DNA of 15,379 nucleotides from an uncultured Clostridia bacterium (GCA_934500865.1 CAKSUD010000036.1:1-15379), one strand, 5' to 3'; positions 1-7,006 are shown, numbered from the stretch's first letter. Notes: a model not told the origin generated them from the sequence alone. Translations and numbers: made by a program.

Positions 1-139
1 GCTTGGACGGATATTTGGCTCCCCCGCTTTATGCGGCAAAATAATTATCCGTTTAAGCCTTGTTTATGGATAAATGCTGGCTTTTCCTGATATCCAACAA
101 ACTGAAATGAATGTGCCGTTTTTATATAAAGTGGCGCAC
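1..139. other. Left chromosomal flank, no gene seen
   Basis: No convincing ORF on either strand. It contains a short GC-rich hairpin, CCGC-TTTA-TGCGG, around 23-36. If the island boundaries are right, this DNA lay downstream of tRNA-Asp before integration. It could equally be the edge of a second element inserted at the same site. Confidence 0.4.
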
Positions 140-176
140 AAAAAAATCCCCGTCGGGAGTTAATCCTAACGGGGAT
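140..176 (-). terminator. Rho-independent terminator, left copy (probably the original tRNA-Asp terminator)
   Basis: The stem ATCCCCGT (146-153) pairs with ACGGGGAT (169-176). Read on the minus strand it is followed by seven T residues (complement of 140-146). The right boundary has the same stem with a different loop. This copy is the one that would follow tRNA-Asp in an empty site. Confidence 0.7.
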
Positions 177-209
177 ATATGCTTAAAATTCAAAACTAAA
201 ATACGGAGT
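168..209. repeat. attL, left copy of the 42-bp direct repeat
   Basis: Identical to 15284-15325, from AACGGGG at the left to ACGGAGT at the right. Homology continues leftwards with few mismatches to about 128 (matching 15244), broken only by an 11-nt segment in the hairpin loop (157-167) that differs completely. The repeat contains the 3' arm of the terminator stem and the last six bases of the tRNA. Confidence 0.8.
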
Positions 210-370
210 GTGTAGTTTTGCTAGTACTATGCTGTATTTTTTATCAAACAGGCAGAAATTAATAGCTTTTTCTTTCCAAAGCGGCAATAAAGCGGCTAAA
301 AGGGCCACTTTTTTGTTTTTCCAAAGTGGTGACAAACAGGCGAGAATTAGCATTTTTATTCCTTGCTAAA

Positions 371-486
371 CAGGGAAAATACAGGGAAATTATAGAAATA
401 CACTTATACTTTAAGTGTTTTTTATAAATCTGTCCAATACAAATACCCCAAATTCCCTAAAACGTGAACAGGGAACAAGCAGGGAA
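371..486 (+). repeat. Paired CAGGGAA short repeats with 11-bp phasing
   Basis: Four exact copies of CAGGGAA start at 371, 382, 469 and 480. Within each pair the start-to-start distance is 11 bp, about one helical turn, so both copies face the same side of the DNA. The reverse complement TTCCCT occurs at 453-458. These could be arm-type recombinase or excisionase sites, or iterons. Confidence 0.45.
400..418. terminator. Weak AT-rich hairpin, possible terminator
   Basis: ACACTTA (400-406) pairs with TAAGTGT (412-418) around a 5-nt loop, with a T run on the plus strand just after. It lies downstream of the leftward genes ending at 492 and 517. On the minus strand the following sequence is only moderately T-rich. 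The stem is weak and its role uncertain. Confidence 0.3.
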
Positions 487-491
487 AGCCT

Positions 492-656
492 TTATTTTTT
501 AAGGGAATTATTTAACTTATATTTCCGCGCTCTTTTGGACGGGTCCGCTACCGCCACAAATCCTTGCCGTACCCACTTTTGCAGTAACTGCCCAGCCGTT
601 CTGCCTGCAAAGTGAAACAGTTCTTCCACTCCTTTGGCCGTAATAAATTCGTTCAT
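492..656 (-). CDS. Small winged-helix-like protein overlapping the DUF6088 gene
   Basis: A 54-residue ORF in another frame from the DUF6088 gene, whose 3' end it overlaps. It starts at ATG 654-656. The translation is compositionally natural, with a helix-turn-helix-like core (GRTAGQLLQKWVRQGF) followed by VADPSKRARKYKL, which resembles the wing of a C-terminal winged-helix domain as found at the end of some Fic-type proteins. The DUF6088 frame over the same DNA reads as an unnatural R, G and S-rich tail. So either this is a separate overlapping gene, or a frameshift has separated it from a longer product, or it is the remnant of a larger downstream gene. No strong Shine-Dalgarno site precedes the ATG, which fits translational coupling. 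Family assignment is tentative. Confidence 0.45.
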   Translation of the reverse strand: MNEFITAKGVEELFHFAGRTAGQLLQKWVRQGFVAVADPSKRARKYKLNNSLKK

Positions 657-1056
657 AAGTAAGTTTTGTACCTCTAAAACTGATAGTACGGCTTACGCGC
701 TTATTTACGCCTACAACGCGCCCTGTGGGTACTTGCGTACTAATACCGTTATTATAATCTTTTTCGGCCTGTGTAAGGAAGATTTTAATGCCTAATTTCT
801 GTAATGCCTGTCTGCCCGCTTGAATAATGCCGCCACTAACTACATAATCATTCGTAAGCGCGGATAATTTGGCCTTAGCATACGCACCTTTCCCAATACG
901 GATAAGCACTTTATCGGCTACTAATTTACGCAAGGCGCGTAAAATCTGGTCATTATCTGTACAGTAAGTATAAAAGTCGGTCAGTACGAACGCGGTATCT
1001 TTAGAGCGTTGTACCTTTTTATAGATTTTTAAGATTAAACTCTTTCTTCTGTACAT
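517..1056 (-). CDS. DUF6088 family protein (AbiEi-antitoxin-like, winged helix)
   Basis: A 179-residue protein. Residues about 20-60 form a winged-helix-like segment (QILRALRKLVADKVLIRIGK then GAYAKAK), and residues about 105-135 carry PTGRVVGVNKRVSRTISF and TKLTYER. From memory of the family these are typical of DUF6088, which is related to AbiEi-type antitoxins of type IV toxin-antitoxin systems. AbiEi antitoxins bind DNA and repress their own operon. Homologues normally end soon after the T-(L/V)-x-(Y/F)-E segment, so the last 40 residues here look like readthrough into the frame that hides the ORF at 492-656. No AbiEii nucleotidyltransferase follows, so this is an orphan. A perfect inverted repeat lies 31 bp upstream and could be its autoregulatory operator. 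Confidence 0.65.
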   Translation of the reverse strand: MYRRKSLILKIYKKVQRSKDTAFVLTDFYTYCTDNDQILRALRKLVADKVLIRIGKGAYAKAKLSALTNDYVVSGGIIQAGRQALQKLGIKIFLTQAEKDYNNGISTQVPTGRVVGVNKRVSRTISFRGTKLTYERIYYGQRSGRTVSLCRQNGWAVTAKVGTARICGGSGPVQKSAEI

Positions 1057-1087
1057 ACATTTATCCTAAAATGCAAAAACACGACAC

Positions 1088-1109
1088 TTATACTATACAG
1101 ATAGTATAA
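1088..1109. promoter_or_regulatory. Perfect 9-bp inverted repeat, possible DUF6088 operator
   Basis: TTATACTAT (1088-1096) and ATAGTATAA (1101-1109) are perfect inverse copies around ACAG. It lies just upstream of the leftward DUF6088 gene and includes TATACT-type sequence that could itself be a -10 element. It is unlike the GCGAC-N8-GTCGC sites elsewhere in the island, so a separate, probably local, regulator is likely. Confidence 0.55.
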
Positions 1110-1163
1110 ATATTAGAGGCAAAAAAGTCAAGTGTAAAAAGAAGCAAGGGTGGTTTTTATATC

Positions 1164-1202
1164 GCGACGGTATGCTGTCGCGCGGATTTATTATTCTATA
1201 TG
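1164..1202 (+). promoter_or_regulatory. Island operator-promoter, copy 1
   Basis: GCGAC (1164-1168), 8-nt spacer GGTATGCT, GTCGC (1177-1181), then exactly 15 bp to TATATG (1197-1202). The palindrome is extended by one base pair on each side. The CTGTCG inside it would sit at -35 with 16-bp spacing. It drives the decayed zinc-ribbon copy at 1233. Confidence 0.75.
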
Positions 1203-1232
1203 TGCAGTACAAATTATATATAGGAGAAATCT

Positions 1233-1301
1233 ATGCCGGAGACCAAATGCGAGTGCAATACATGTTGGCAGTTGTTTATTAACGCCACTCCTTTTCACTA
1301 A
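1233..1301 (+). pseudogene. Truncated duplicate of the small zinc-ribbon gene
   Basis: An ORF of 22 codons starting MPETK and containing CNTC, preceded by the same ribosome site and promoter as the intact gene at 3229. The first 14 or so codons align with that gene without gaps, with several substitutions. The frame then diverges and stops before the second CxxC pair, so a zinc ribbon cannot form. The copied block runs over about 1164-1283 and 3160-3279. I read it as a duplicated promoter-plus-gene module with decayed coding sequence. Expression of a 22-residue peptide is possible but unsupported. Confidence 0.65.
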
Positions 1302-1625
1302 ATAAGTTGTCCAACTTGAGGTGGCTGATATTTCGCAAGTGGTAGCTATGATTATGTCCAGTATTCATGGTGTCTGAATTCTCAAAGGCCGCTATCGTAA
1401 GGTGTTTTTAAAATATACTCGTCTATTTTAAATTTTTATGATTCCTATTAAAAAGCCAAAGTGTTGCAACTTGCTCAAAAAGTCTCCGCGCAAAGTGATT
1501 TTAAGGTCCGACAAGATAATCGTCAACATCAAAATTTGATATAGTTAAATTATAAATTTTCCTAATGTTGCATATGAATTTTAACTATCAAAACTTCCAC
1601 TTAACTAAAAAGGAATAAGAAAAAT
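1302..1625. other. Intergenic region upstream of the coiled-coil membrane gene
   Basis: No credible ORF. It contains a small hairpin AAGTTG-TC-CAACTT (1304-1317), a degenerate island-type site CCGAC (1508-1512) with GTC at 1522-1524 (9 rather than 8 bases between GAC and GTC), an AT palindrome ATCAAA-A-TTTGAT (1528-1540), and TATAGT (1540-1545), a candidate -10 for the gene at 1626. Confidence 0.4.
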
Positions 1626-2846
1626 ATGAATGAATTTGGATTGTCCAAAGAACAAATAAAACAAACCTTAAATTTAATTATTGAACGGGGCCGATTTTCG
1701 TATGATTTACTAAAAGCTCATTTCGGCTCTTCGGCATATGCAGTGACAATATTAAGTTTTCTAGAAACCAACCGTTTTATTACTAAACCTTATGGTGCTG
1801 AACGTTGGGAAGTCAATTTTCCTAAAATAAAAAGATATTTAGCCACTATTAATTCATATAGCAATAGTAAAACAGAAAAAATAGAATTACCAACAACAAT
1901 AAAAAAGGGTGGCCTAAAAAACATCCTTAATAAATTATATTTGGCCGATGCTAACTTTAATATTTTAAGTATACTGACCGCAGACTTGACAATTAGTGAA
2001 ATTGATGAAAGTTTGGAACTTATTCAAATTGCAAAAACAAATTATAAAAATTTTATAAACCAGAGACAAAACTTATTAGAAAGGTCTTCAAGTTTAAACA
2101 AGAAAATAACCAAAGTAGAAAACAAAATAAATATTCAAAACCAAGCTATTGATTCCAAAGACTCACCTCTAACTAGCACTCTAATATTTTTTGTTATTCT
2201 TATCTTTTGCGGGGTAGGAGCCTTTTTGTATGGAATACCAATGCCAGTAGTTTTAGGGGTAATGCTGTGCCCTATCGTAATAGGGCTCTTTTTTCTACTT
2301 CCATTAGGTAAACAAAAAAAATTAGAACTCAAAAGATTACAAGAGGAAAATTTATGTCTAAAAAACGATTTGCAAACATTAGAAGATGAGCAAGAAGACC
2401 TCAATGAGGAAGAGAGCAAAATTGCTATCGCGTGTGGATTAGATGAAGGGGCCACCCCTGAATTAGTAAACGTTAGCAATGCAAGACTACTTGAACTGGA
2501 AAATATCCTTCAAAAAATGAAAAATATTTTAATAACAACCCCTAAAAATTCTAGTGAACAAATTCTAGCATTAGAACAATTATTATATTTGGTCAATAAG
2601 AAATATATTGAAGAAAAAATGCTATCTGAACAACAAAAAGCAACTACTTATGCCAAAGAACAAGCCGATTATGCTAGACAACAGGCGGACAGCGCACAAG
2701 AACAAGTGCAAGCTATAAAAGATTTAGAAACGGCCATCAATATCCAAACAGATATGCAATATTGGCAAGGACAAGAACACGGACAAAGCGCGGCTGATTT
2801 AGCGCATATTGCTAGTTTAAAACATTGGTATAATAAACACAAATAA
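1626..2846 (+). CDS. Coiled-coil membrane protein with N-terminal winged-helix-like domain, function unknown
   Basis: A 406-residue protein with start ATG after AAGGA. Residues about 8-65 resemble an FtsK-gamma-type winged helix (LIIERGRFSYDLLKAHF then AYAVTILSFLETNRFI). Residues 135-175 are predicted coiled coil. Two hydrophobic helices, about 183-203 and 206-226, form a membrane hairpin with both long arms on the same side. Residues 229-265 and 325-372 are charged, glutamine-rich coiled coil. The C-terminus is rich in Q, A and H. Its codons are strongly AT-rich compared with the DUF2779 gene, pointing to a separate origin. The layout suggests a membrane-anchored protein with a cytoplasmic nucleic-acid or protein-binding head, but no function can be assigned. 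A defence or stress-sensor role is speculation. Confidence 0.7.
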   Translation: MNEFGLSKEQIKQTLNLIIERGRFSYDLLKAHFGSSAYAVTILSFLETNRFITKPYGAERWEVNFPKIKRYLATINSYSNSKTEKIELPTTIKKGGLKNILNKLYLADANFNILSILTADLTISEIDESLELIQIAKTNYKNFINQRQNLLERSSSLNKKITKVENKINIQNQAIDSKDSPLTSTLIFFVILIFCGVGAFLYGIPMPVVLGVMLCPIVIGLFFLLPLGKQKKLELKRLQEENLCLKNDLQTLEDEQEDLNEEESKIAIACGLDEGATPELVNVSNARLLELENILQKMKNILITTPKNSSEQILALEQLLYLVNKKYIEEKMLSEQQKATTYAKEQADYARQQADSAQEQVQAIKDLETAINIQTDMQYWQGQEHGQSAADLAHIASLKHWYNKHK

Positions 2847-3159
2847 ACAATACTTGAATAATTAACCGCATATTTATGTCCCATTTTGATTGCTACGGTG
2901 ACGCAATGCACCACTTGGCGACAAAATGTTTTATTGACAAATTAAGCGAGGGCGTCTAGTCTTTTATAAAACCCAACAAAAAACTGCCGTTTCTAGTAAA
3001 ACCGTTACATTATCTGAAATTCTGCCACATTCAATAAAAACCCGCCATTAGACGGGTAATTGTTATTGTTTTGCCTTACTCTTAGGTGTAATTTGTCTCA
3101 TATATACTTCGCAGGGCTGGTTATTGCCATGTATATTTTATCCATTTGTTTTTTATGCT
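2847..3159. other. Intergenic region between membrane gene and zinc-ribbon operon
   Basis: No credible gene. A half-site GCGAC (2918-2922) lacks its partner arm. ACCCG (3040-3044) and CGGGT (3053-3057) form a short hairpin followed by a T run only on the minus strand. It may end transcription, but no leftward gene needs it. A TTGACA (2934-2939) has no good -10 at normal spacing. Confidence 0.35.
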
Positions 3160-3198
3160 GCGACGGGATGCTGTCGCGCGGGTTTATTATCCTATATG
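3160..3198 (+). promoter_or_regulatory. Island operator-promoter, copy 2
   Basis: GCGAC (3160-3164), spacer GGGATGCT, GTCGC (3173-3177), exactly 15 bp, then TATATG (3193-3198). Nearly identical to copy 1 through the ribosome site. The 15-bp segment GTTTATTATCC is also shared with copy 4. It drives the zinc-ribbon gene and probably the next two genes. Confidence 0.8.
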
Positions 3199-3228
3199 TG
3201 CAGTACAAATTATATATAGGAGAAATAT

Positions 3229-3342
3229 ATGCCGGAAACAAAATATGAATGCAATAAATGTCATCAAGTGTTTGTGTTTGCAAACCCGACGTTGAACACC
3301 AAATGTCCTTCCTGCGGGGGCTTTTTAAGCCGTAAGTATTAA
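3229..3342 (+). CDS. Small zinc-ribbon protein
   Basis: A 37-residue protein starting MPETKYECNKC, with two cysteine pairs, CNKC (residues 8-11) and CPSC (26-29), in the spacing of a small rubredoxin-like or FmdB-like zinc ribbon, ending GGFLSRKY. The ATG follows TATAGGAGAAATAT, a strong ribosome site. Such mini zinc ribbons bind a single zinc ion and usually act through protein or nucleic-acid contacts; no target is evident. It is the first gene behind operator copy 2, so it is probably switched with the rest of the island regulon. A truncated duplicate lies at 1233. Very small, but the motif, ribosome site and promoter all support it. Confidence 0.75.
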   Translation: MPETKYECNKCHQVFVFANPTLNTKCPSCGGFLSRKY

Positions 3343-3357
3343 CCTCTCGGCCCAGTA

Positions 3358-3383
3358 ACCCCAGTCATCACGGTGGCTGGGGT
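3358..3383 (+). promoter_or_regulatory. GC-rich hairpin between the zinc-ribbon gene and the next gene
   Basis: ACCCCAG (3358-3364) pairs with CTGGGGT (3377-3383). No T run follows; instead the GAGG ribosome site of the next gene starts directly after the stem. It is more likely to affect translation or mRNA stability of the downstream gene than to terminate. Confidence 0.5.
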
Positions 3384-3394
3384 GAGGATTTCTT

Positions 3395-4078
3395 ATGTGG
3401 AATTATATTGAAAAAATAGACTGGTGCAAGGTGTATCATCATTTTTTAGGGATGAAGCATAAAGCGTTGGAAATTCAGGTGGCCTATTTCGGTACGGATT
3501 TTTTTGATATATCCTATTCTTGGCGCCGAAGGCAAGACCACGTTGGCATCAGTTTGGAAATTACACTTTTGGGTGTACTTTGTGCCATTTCTATTTATGA
3601 TTATCGCCATTGGAACGAGGTTGAAAACCGTTTTTATTTGGAGGACGAGCCGGAACTGGCTTGTATCGGCTCTAATGGTTATACAGAAGAAGAGTATTTT
3701 GATGCCCTAAAAAGGTGCGCCCAAAAGCATTGTTTGGATGAGGATTATTTGCCCCGTTGCGAGGCCGCTTTTGCGGAACACCAATTAGAGTGTGCTTGTC
3801 AACAAGCTTTGTACGAAAAATGGGAAAAAGAGGACTCAAAACCCTTTCAACCCAAACACCCGATAAACTGGGCAAATGTAAAATATGCCAAACAAGGGAA
3901 AAAGTATAAGAAATACGCCGTTCAGTGCGTGTCCGCGAGCGAAATAGAAATAACGGAGTACCGCTACAAATACCGTCTACCCGTAAAAGATGTTGCTAGT
4001 TTGTTTGATTTGTATGATAACAAAGGTCGTTTAGTGAGCCGCGCGGAGGAATATAAAGAGGAAGAATATGGAGTTTGA
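3395..4078 (+). CDS. Protein of unknown function, 227 residues
   Basis: Soluble, with no signal peptide. Residues 34-80 form a beta-rich, aromatic segment (FFDISYSW, then a hydrophobic strand, then YDYRHWN) seen in uncharacterised accessory proteins. Residues 98-148 are helical and charged with several cysteines. The C-terminus (160-227) is beta-rich and contains DLYDNKGRLVS (205-215). An almost equal segment, DLYDKDGKLLS, lies near the end of the next gene's product, so the two may share a C-terminal fold. Start ATG follows GAGG. The gene overlaps the next by 11 bp, implying coupled translation. I do not recognise its family; immunity or toxin-related roles are possible but unsupported. Confidence 0.7.
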   Translation: MWNYIEKIDWCKVYHHFLGMKHKALEIQVAYFGTDFFDISYSWRRRQDHVGISLEITLLGVLCAISIYDYRHWNEVENRFYLEDEPELACIGSNGYTEEEYFDALKRCAQKHCLDEDYLPRCEAAFAEHQLECACQQALYEKWEKEDSKPFQPKHPINWANVKYAKQGKKYKKYAVQCVSASEIEITEYRYKYRLPVKDVASLFDLYDNKGRLVSRAEEYKEEEYGV

Positions 4079-4370
4079 ATCTATTAGGGGAAAATTTAAG
4101 CATTTTTACAATCTTATCCATACTTGCGGTGGCCCGCAGGGGATGATTGATAAGGGTATCCCGTGGGAAAAAGTGGCGTGGGGCAGCACATTTAACAATG
4201 ACGGTGTTTATTTTGAAATTTACTCCAAAAAAGATGAAAAAGGCGAATTGCACTTGTTTGCCAAAAACGGCGACGAACTCATAGAGCGTACCAAGCGGGA
4301 TTTGGCCTACTCGTGCGATTTGTACGACAAAGACGGCAAACTCCTTAGCATTATGTTTTGGGCCTTTTGA
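4068..4370 (+). CDS. Protein of unknown function, 100 residues, coupled to the previous gene
   Basis: Starts at ATG 4068-4070 inside the end of the previous gene, with AGGAAG as ribosome site. The protein is small, soluble and mixed charge, with a beta-rich middle (VYFEIYSKK, LHLFAKNG) and the C-terminal DLYDKDGKLLS (84-94) shared with its neighbour, then a hydrophobic end IMFWAF. The pair may interact or derive from an old duplication of the C-terminal module. No known family is recognised. Confidence 0.65.
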   Translation: MEFESIRGKFKHFYNLIHTCGGPQGMIDKGIPWEKVAWGSTFNNDGVYFEIYSKKDEKGELHLFAKNGDELIERTKRDLAYSCDLYDKDGKLLSIMFWAF

Positions 4371-4398
4371 TGTGCTATCATAAATTTAAGAGGTCTTT

Positions 4399-5865
4399 AT
4401 GAATTTATCCAAATCCCAATATACCAAATACCGCAGTTGCGTGCGGCGCCTGTGGCTGTACCGCAATAAAAAAGAGGTTTTGACTCCGCCTGACAAAGCC
4501 CTGCAAAAGATTTTTGACCGCGGACATTTAATCGGCGAACTGGCCTGGAAGCGTTTCCCCGGTGGAGTTCTGGTGGAAAACGGCTGGCAAAATCCGCAAG
4601 CCGCTCTAAAACGCACGCAAGAACTGATGGCGCAAGGGGTTCCCGCCATTTACGAGGCCGCTTTTTCCTATAACGGTATTTTAGTATTTGTGGATATTTT
4701 GGAGAAAACCCCTACCGGGTGGAATTTGGTGGAAGTGAAAAGCAGCGGGCGCAAAATAGACCCTATTTATGTAGATGATATTTCTTTCCAACGCTATGTC
4801 CTTTCGCGGTGCGGAGTACGGCCGGAGCATTGTTATTTAATGCACCTCAATAGCGACTATTTTATGGAAACGGATACGCCGGATTTGGAAAAACTTTTCT
4901 TGTTAACGCCCATGGATAGCGAATTGTTCCCGAATGAATTTATAGAAGAGAATTTGGAAACTATCCAAAAGATGTTGGCTGGACCGGAGCCGGAAGTGGA
5001 GTTGGATAAGACCCGTTGCAAAGAGTGTGAGGGGCGGGCCTATTGTTGGCGGGATATTCCGCAAGATTCTGTTTTTGATATTATGAAAAGCCAGAAAGCG
5101 CGGGAATATATGGCCTTGGGTATGATAAAAATAACCGATTTGCCACCAAACAGTTTTAAAAATGACAAAATAAACCATTGGATAGAGGTCCTGCGTTCGG
5201 GCGCGCCATATATCAACCGTGCGGCGGTGGCCTCTTGGCTTAATAAACTAAATTATCCCTTGTATTATTTGGACTTTGAAACCACCCAGCCCGCCGTACC
5301 GCTGTGGAAATACTCGCGGCCCTATCAGCAAATACCGTTCCAGTTTTCCTTGCACGTTCAGCGCAAGCCAAACGGAGAGTTTGAGCATTACGAATACCTT
5401 TCCACGGGTAAACAGGACCCGCGTATCGGGTGCGTGGCGGCACTACTTAAATATATTGGCAAAAGTGGCACAATTCTAGCCCACAATGCGGCCTTTGAAA
5501 AGGAGCGAATAAAGGAAATGGCGCGCGATTTGCCTATGCCGGAGAAGTATGCACAACGGCTTGTGGATATGGAGTCTCGCTTTATGGATACGGGCGACCC
5601 GTTTAAGGCGGATTATTTGCACCCCAAAATGCACGGCAGCTGGTCAATCAAAAAGGTTTTGCCCGCGCTAGTGCCGGATATGACTTACGAAGGCATGGCG
5701 GTTGCCAACGGTGGCGATGCTATGGACGCTTTTGACGTGTTATATGCCCAATCCTTACCGCCACAAGAATTGGAAACCTTGCGTAAAAACTTGCTTAAAT
5801 ATTGCGAGCAAGACACTTGGTCAATGGTCAAATTGGTGGATGCATTAAGGGACAGCGTGCAATAG
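4399..5865 (+). CDS. DUF2779 protein: Cas4/RecB-like nuclease fused to DnaQ-like exonuclease
   Basis: A 488-residue protein. N-terminal half: C14, H43 (in GHLIGELAW), D99, E112-V-K114 (in VEVKSS), Q131, and C207, C210, C216 match a Cas4/RecB-type PD-(D/E)XK nuclease with four cysteines able to hold an iron-sulphur cluster. C-terminal half: LDFET (D292, E294), AHNAAFE (362-367) and YCEQDT (468-473) match Exo I-III of a DnaQ-type 3'-5' exonuclease, with glutamate in place of the usual Exo II aspartate. This is the known DUF2779 layout. It probably processes DNA or RNA ends in repair or defence; its exact substrate is not known. Ribosome site AAGAGG. Its GC content is visibly higher than that of the membrane gene and the next nuclease gene. 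It has no island operator. Confidence 0.85.
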   Translation: MNLSKSQYTKYRSCVRRLWLYRNKKEVLTPPDKALQKIFDRGHLIGELAWKRFPGGVLVENGWQNPQAALKRTQELMAQGVPAIYEAAFSYNGILVFVDILEKTPTGWNLVEVKSSGRKIDPIYVDDISFQRYVLSRCGVRPEHCYLMHLNSDYFMETDTPDLEKLFLLTPMDSELFPNEFIEENLETIQKMLAGPEPEVELDKTRCKECEGRAYCWRDIPQDSVFDIMKSQKAREYMALGMIKITDLPPNSFKNDKINHWIEVLRSGAPYINRAAVASWLNKLNYPLYYLDFETTQPAVPLWKYSRPYQQIPFQFSLHVQRKPNGEFEHYEYLSTGKQDPRIGCVAALLKYIGKSGTILAHNAAFEKERIKEMARDLPMPEKYAQRLVDMESRFMDTGDPFKADYLHPKMHGSWSIKKVLPALVPDMTYEGMAVANGGDAMDAFDVLYAQSLPPQELETLRKNLLKYCEQDTWSMVKLVDALRDSVQ

Positions 5866-5950
5866 GCTGTATAATGCTATACTAAATTCAGGTAGGCCCA
5901 CTTATTTTGCTTCCCCTGGCCGCTCTTCGCTTACTGATAAGGAGAAAATA

Positions 5951-6946
5951 ATGATATTAAAAACCTATGGTGAAAGGTGTTCTCATTTGTCCCAATTTAG
6001 TTTAGTGGGTAAGGATGAATTGGCTCTTGCAAAAATTTTTGCATTTGTATTAAGTAAAGATAAGGAAATTTTTGCAAGTTTTTTGAAAATATGTGGAATA
6101 AATGTAGTTGTTACAAATAAATTGTATCTTAATTCCTCTATTAAATTAGAAACATCATACGATGTCGGTAGAACCGATATAGAAATTGACTTGGGAGGAA
6201 AAGAACATATTATTATAGAAACAAAGATAAATAATAATAAGGCCCAAGAAGAACAACTGGATAGATATCAAAGCATCAATAGTAATTATCACATTGTATT
6301 AATTACTTCTAAAAGAGAACTATCTAAATATACAAACATTACTTGGGATTTGCTTTTGTCGGAATTAAATAAAAATTCTAAAAAAACAAATTTGTTCAAA
6401 GAATTTTATGGCTTTTATCAATATGAATACTATAGGAGAGAAAATATGCAGGAAATTTTAATACAAGATTTGGCTATGCAAACTGAAGTAGAAAGATATA
6501 AGAAAGGCTGTATTTATAAAGGGCATTTGCAGTCTTCCTATCCTTTGTATTTTGCTCCATATTTTGCCAGGAAATCGGGGGAACAAGAAGGTATAACAAC
6601 CATTTCCAAGGTTTTATTTATTATGCAAACATCGCCAAAAGAATTGACGCAAGCATTACAAGAAAAAGGATTATGTGAAGAACTAAAAAAATACGCAAAT
6701 GAAAGTATTGTGCCTAGCCAAGGACAAGTTTTACTTGAAAGATGGACCAAGGGGATCCAAATTCCCAGTGAAAATAAAGACGAACAATGTACCTATTATT
6801 TTTTGGATTTTCCCCAAGAATTGCCATTTCCTCTTTTAAAAGATAAGAATGGTGGAAAGGGATGGATATCAAAAATGATCCCAATAAATCGCACCATATC
6901 TTTTGATATCCTTTTTAGTCAAATAAAAAAACAAAGTGTTAAATAA
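5951..6946 (+). CDS. PD-(D/E)XK nuclease-like protein, AT-rich
   Basis: A 331-residue protein. Residues 70-106 hold the core: G73-R-T-D76, a strand, then IIIETK (E90, K92) and Q102-L-D-R-Y106. This is the D-(E)xK plus QxxxY pattern of the restriction-endonuclease-like superfamily as found in accessory nucleases. The N-terminal helical part (22-48) is typical of this group. The C-terminal half (165-331) has no recognised fold and may bind DNA or a partner. Start ATG follows AAGGAG. The gene is strongly AT-rich beside its GC-richer neighbour, a sign of separate acquisition. A TATAAT (5870-5875) upstream has no good -35. A defence role is likely from context but unproven. It ends at a strong bidirectional terminator. 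Confidence 0.7.
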   Translation: MILKTYGERCSHLSQFSLVGKDELALAKIFAFVLSKDKEIFASFLKICGINVVVTNKLYLNSSIKLETSYDVGRTDIEIDLGGKEHIIIETKINNNKAQEEQLDRYQSINSNYHIVLITSKRELSKYTNITWDLLLSELNKNSKKTNLFKEFYGFYQYEYYRRENMQEILIQDLAMQTEVERYKKGCIYKGHLQSSYPLYFAPYFARKSGEQEGITTISKVLFIMQTSPKELTQALQEKGLCEELKKYANESIVPSQGQVLLERWTKGIQIPSENKDEQCTYYFLDFPQELPFPLLKDKNGGKGWISKMIPINRTISFDILFSQIKKQSVK

Positions 6947-6953
6947 CCCCTTA

Positions 6954-6986
6954 AAAAGCCCCTTGTTATTATAGCAAGGGGCTTTT
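6954..6986. terminator. Bidirectional rho-independent terminator
   Basis: AAAAGCCCCTTG (6954-6965) pairs perfectly with CAAGGGGCTTTT (6975-6986) around 9 nt. It sits between the convergent nuclease and HTH-TPR genes, and its A/T tails serve both strands. Confidence 0.9.
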
Positions 6987-7006
6987 AGCATAGTTTGCTT
7001 TGCAAG

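Larger units (their letters stand above)
210..491. other. Gene-poor stretch inside the left boundary
   Basis: No credible gene. It holds two imperfect copies of CAAACAGGC(A/G)AGAATTA (about 245 and 332), a CCACTTT/AAAGTGG hairpin around 314-340, two pairs of CAGGGAA repeats, and the inverted repeat at 400-418. Such clusters next to an att site can be protein-binding sites; the role here is not known. Confidence 0.5.

Noticed and set aside
210..491. CRISPR array
   Set aside because: Repeats are only 7 to 17 bp, irregularly placed and not separated by uniform spacers; no cas genes. The Cas4-like domain belongs to DUF2779.
1508..1526. CCGAC...CGTC site before the membrane gene as an eighth operator copy
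   Set aside because: The distance between GAC and GTC is 9 rather than 8, and no -10 lies exactly 15 bp downstream. Kept only as a degenerate candidate.
2135..2479. Minus-strand ORF of 114 residues
   Set aside because: Antisense shadow of the coiled-coil membrane gene; serine and lysine-rich without motif.
2918..2939. GCGAC-AAAATGTT as an operator
   Set aside because: The second arm reads TTATT, so there is no palindrome; no gene follows closely.
3060..3283. Two opposed ORFs of about 60 residues across the promoter of the zinc-ribbon gene
   Set aside because: They cross the operator, lack ribosome sites and overlap the better-supported 37-residue gene.
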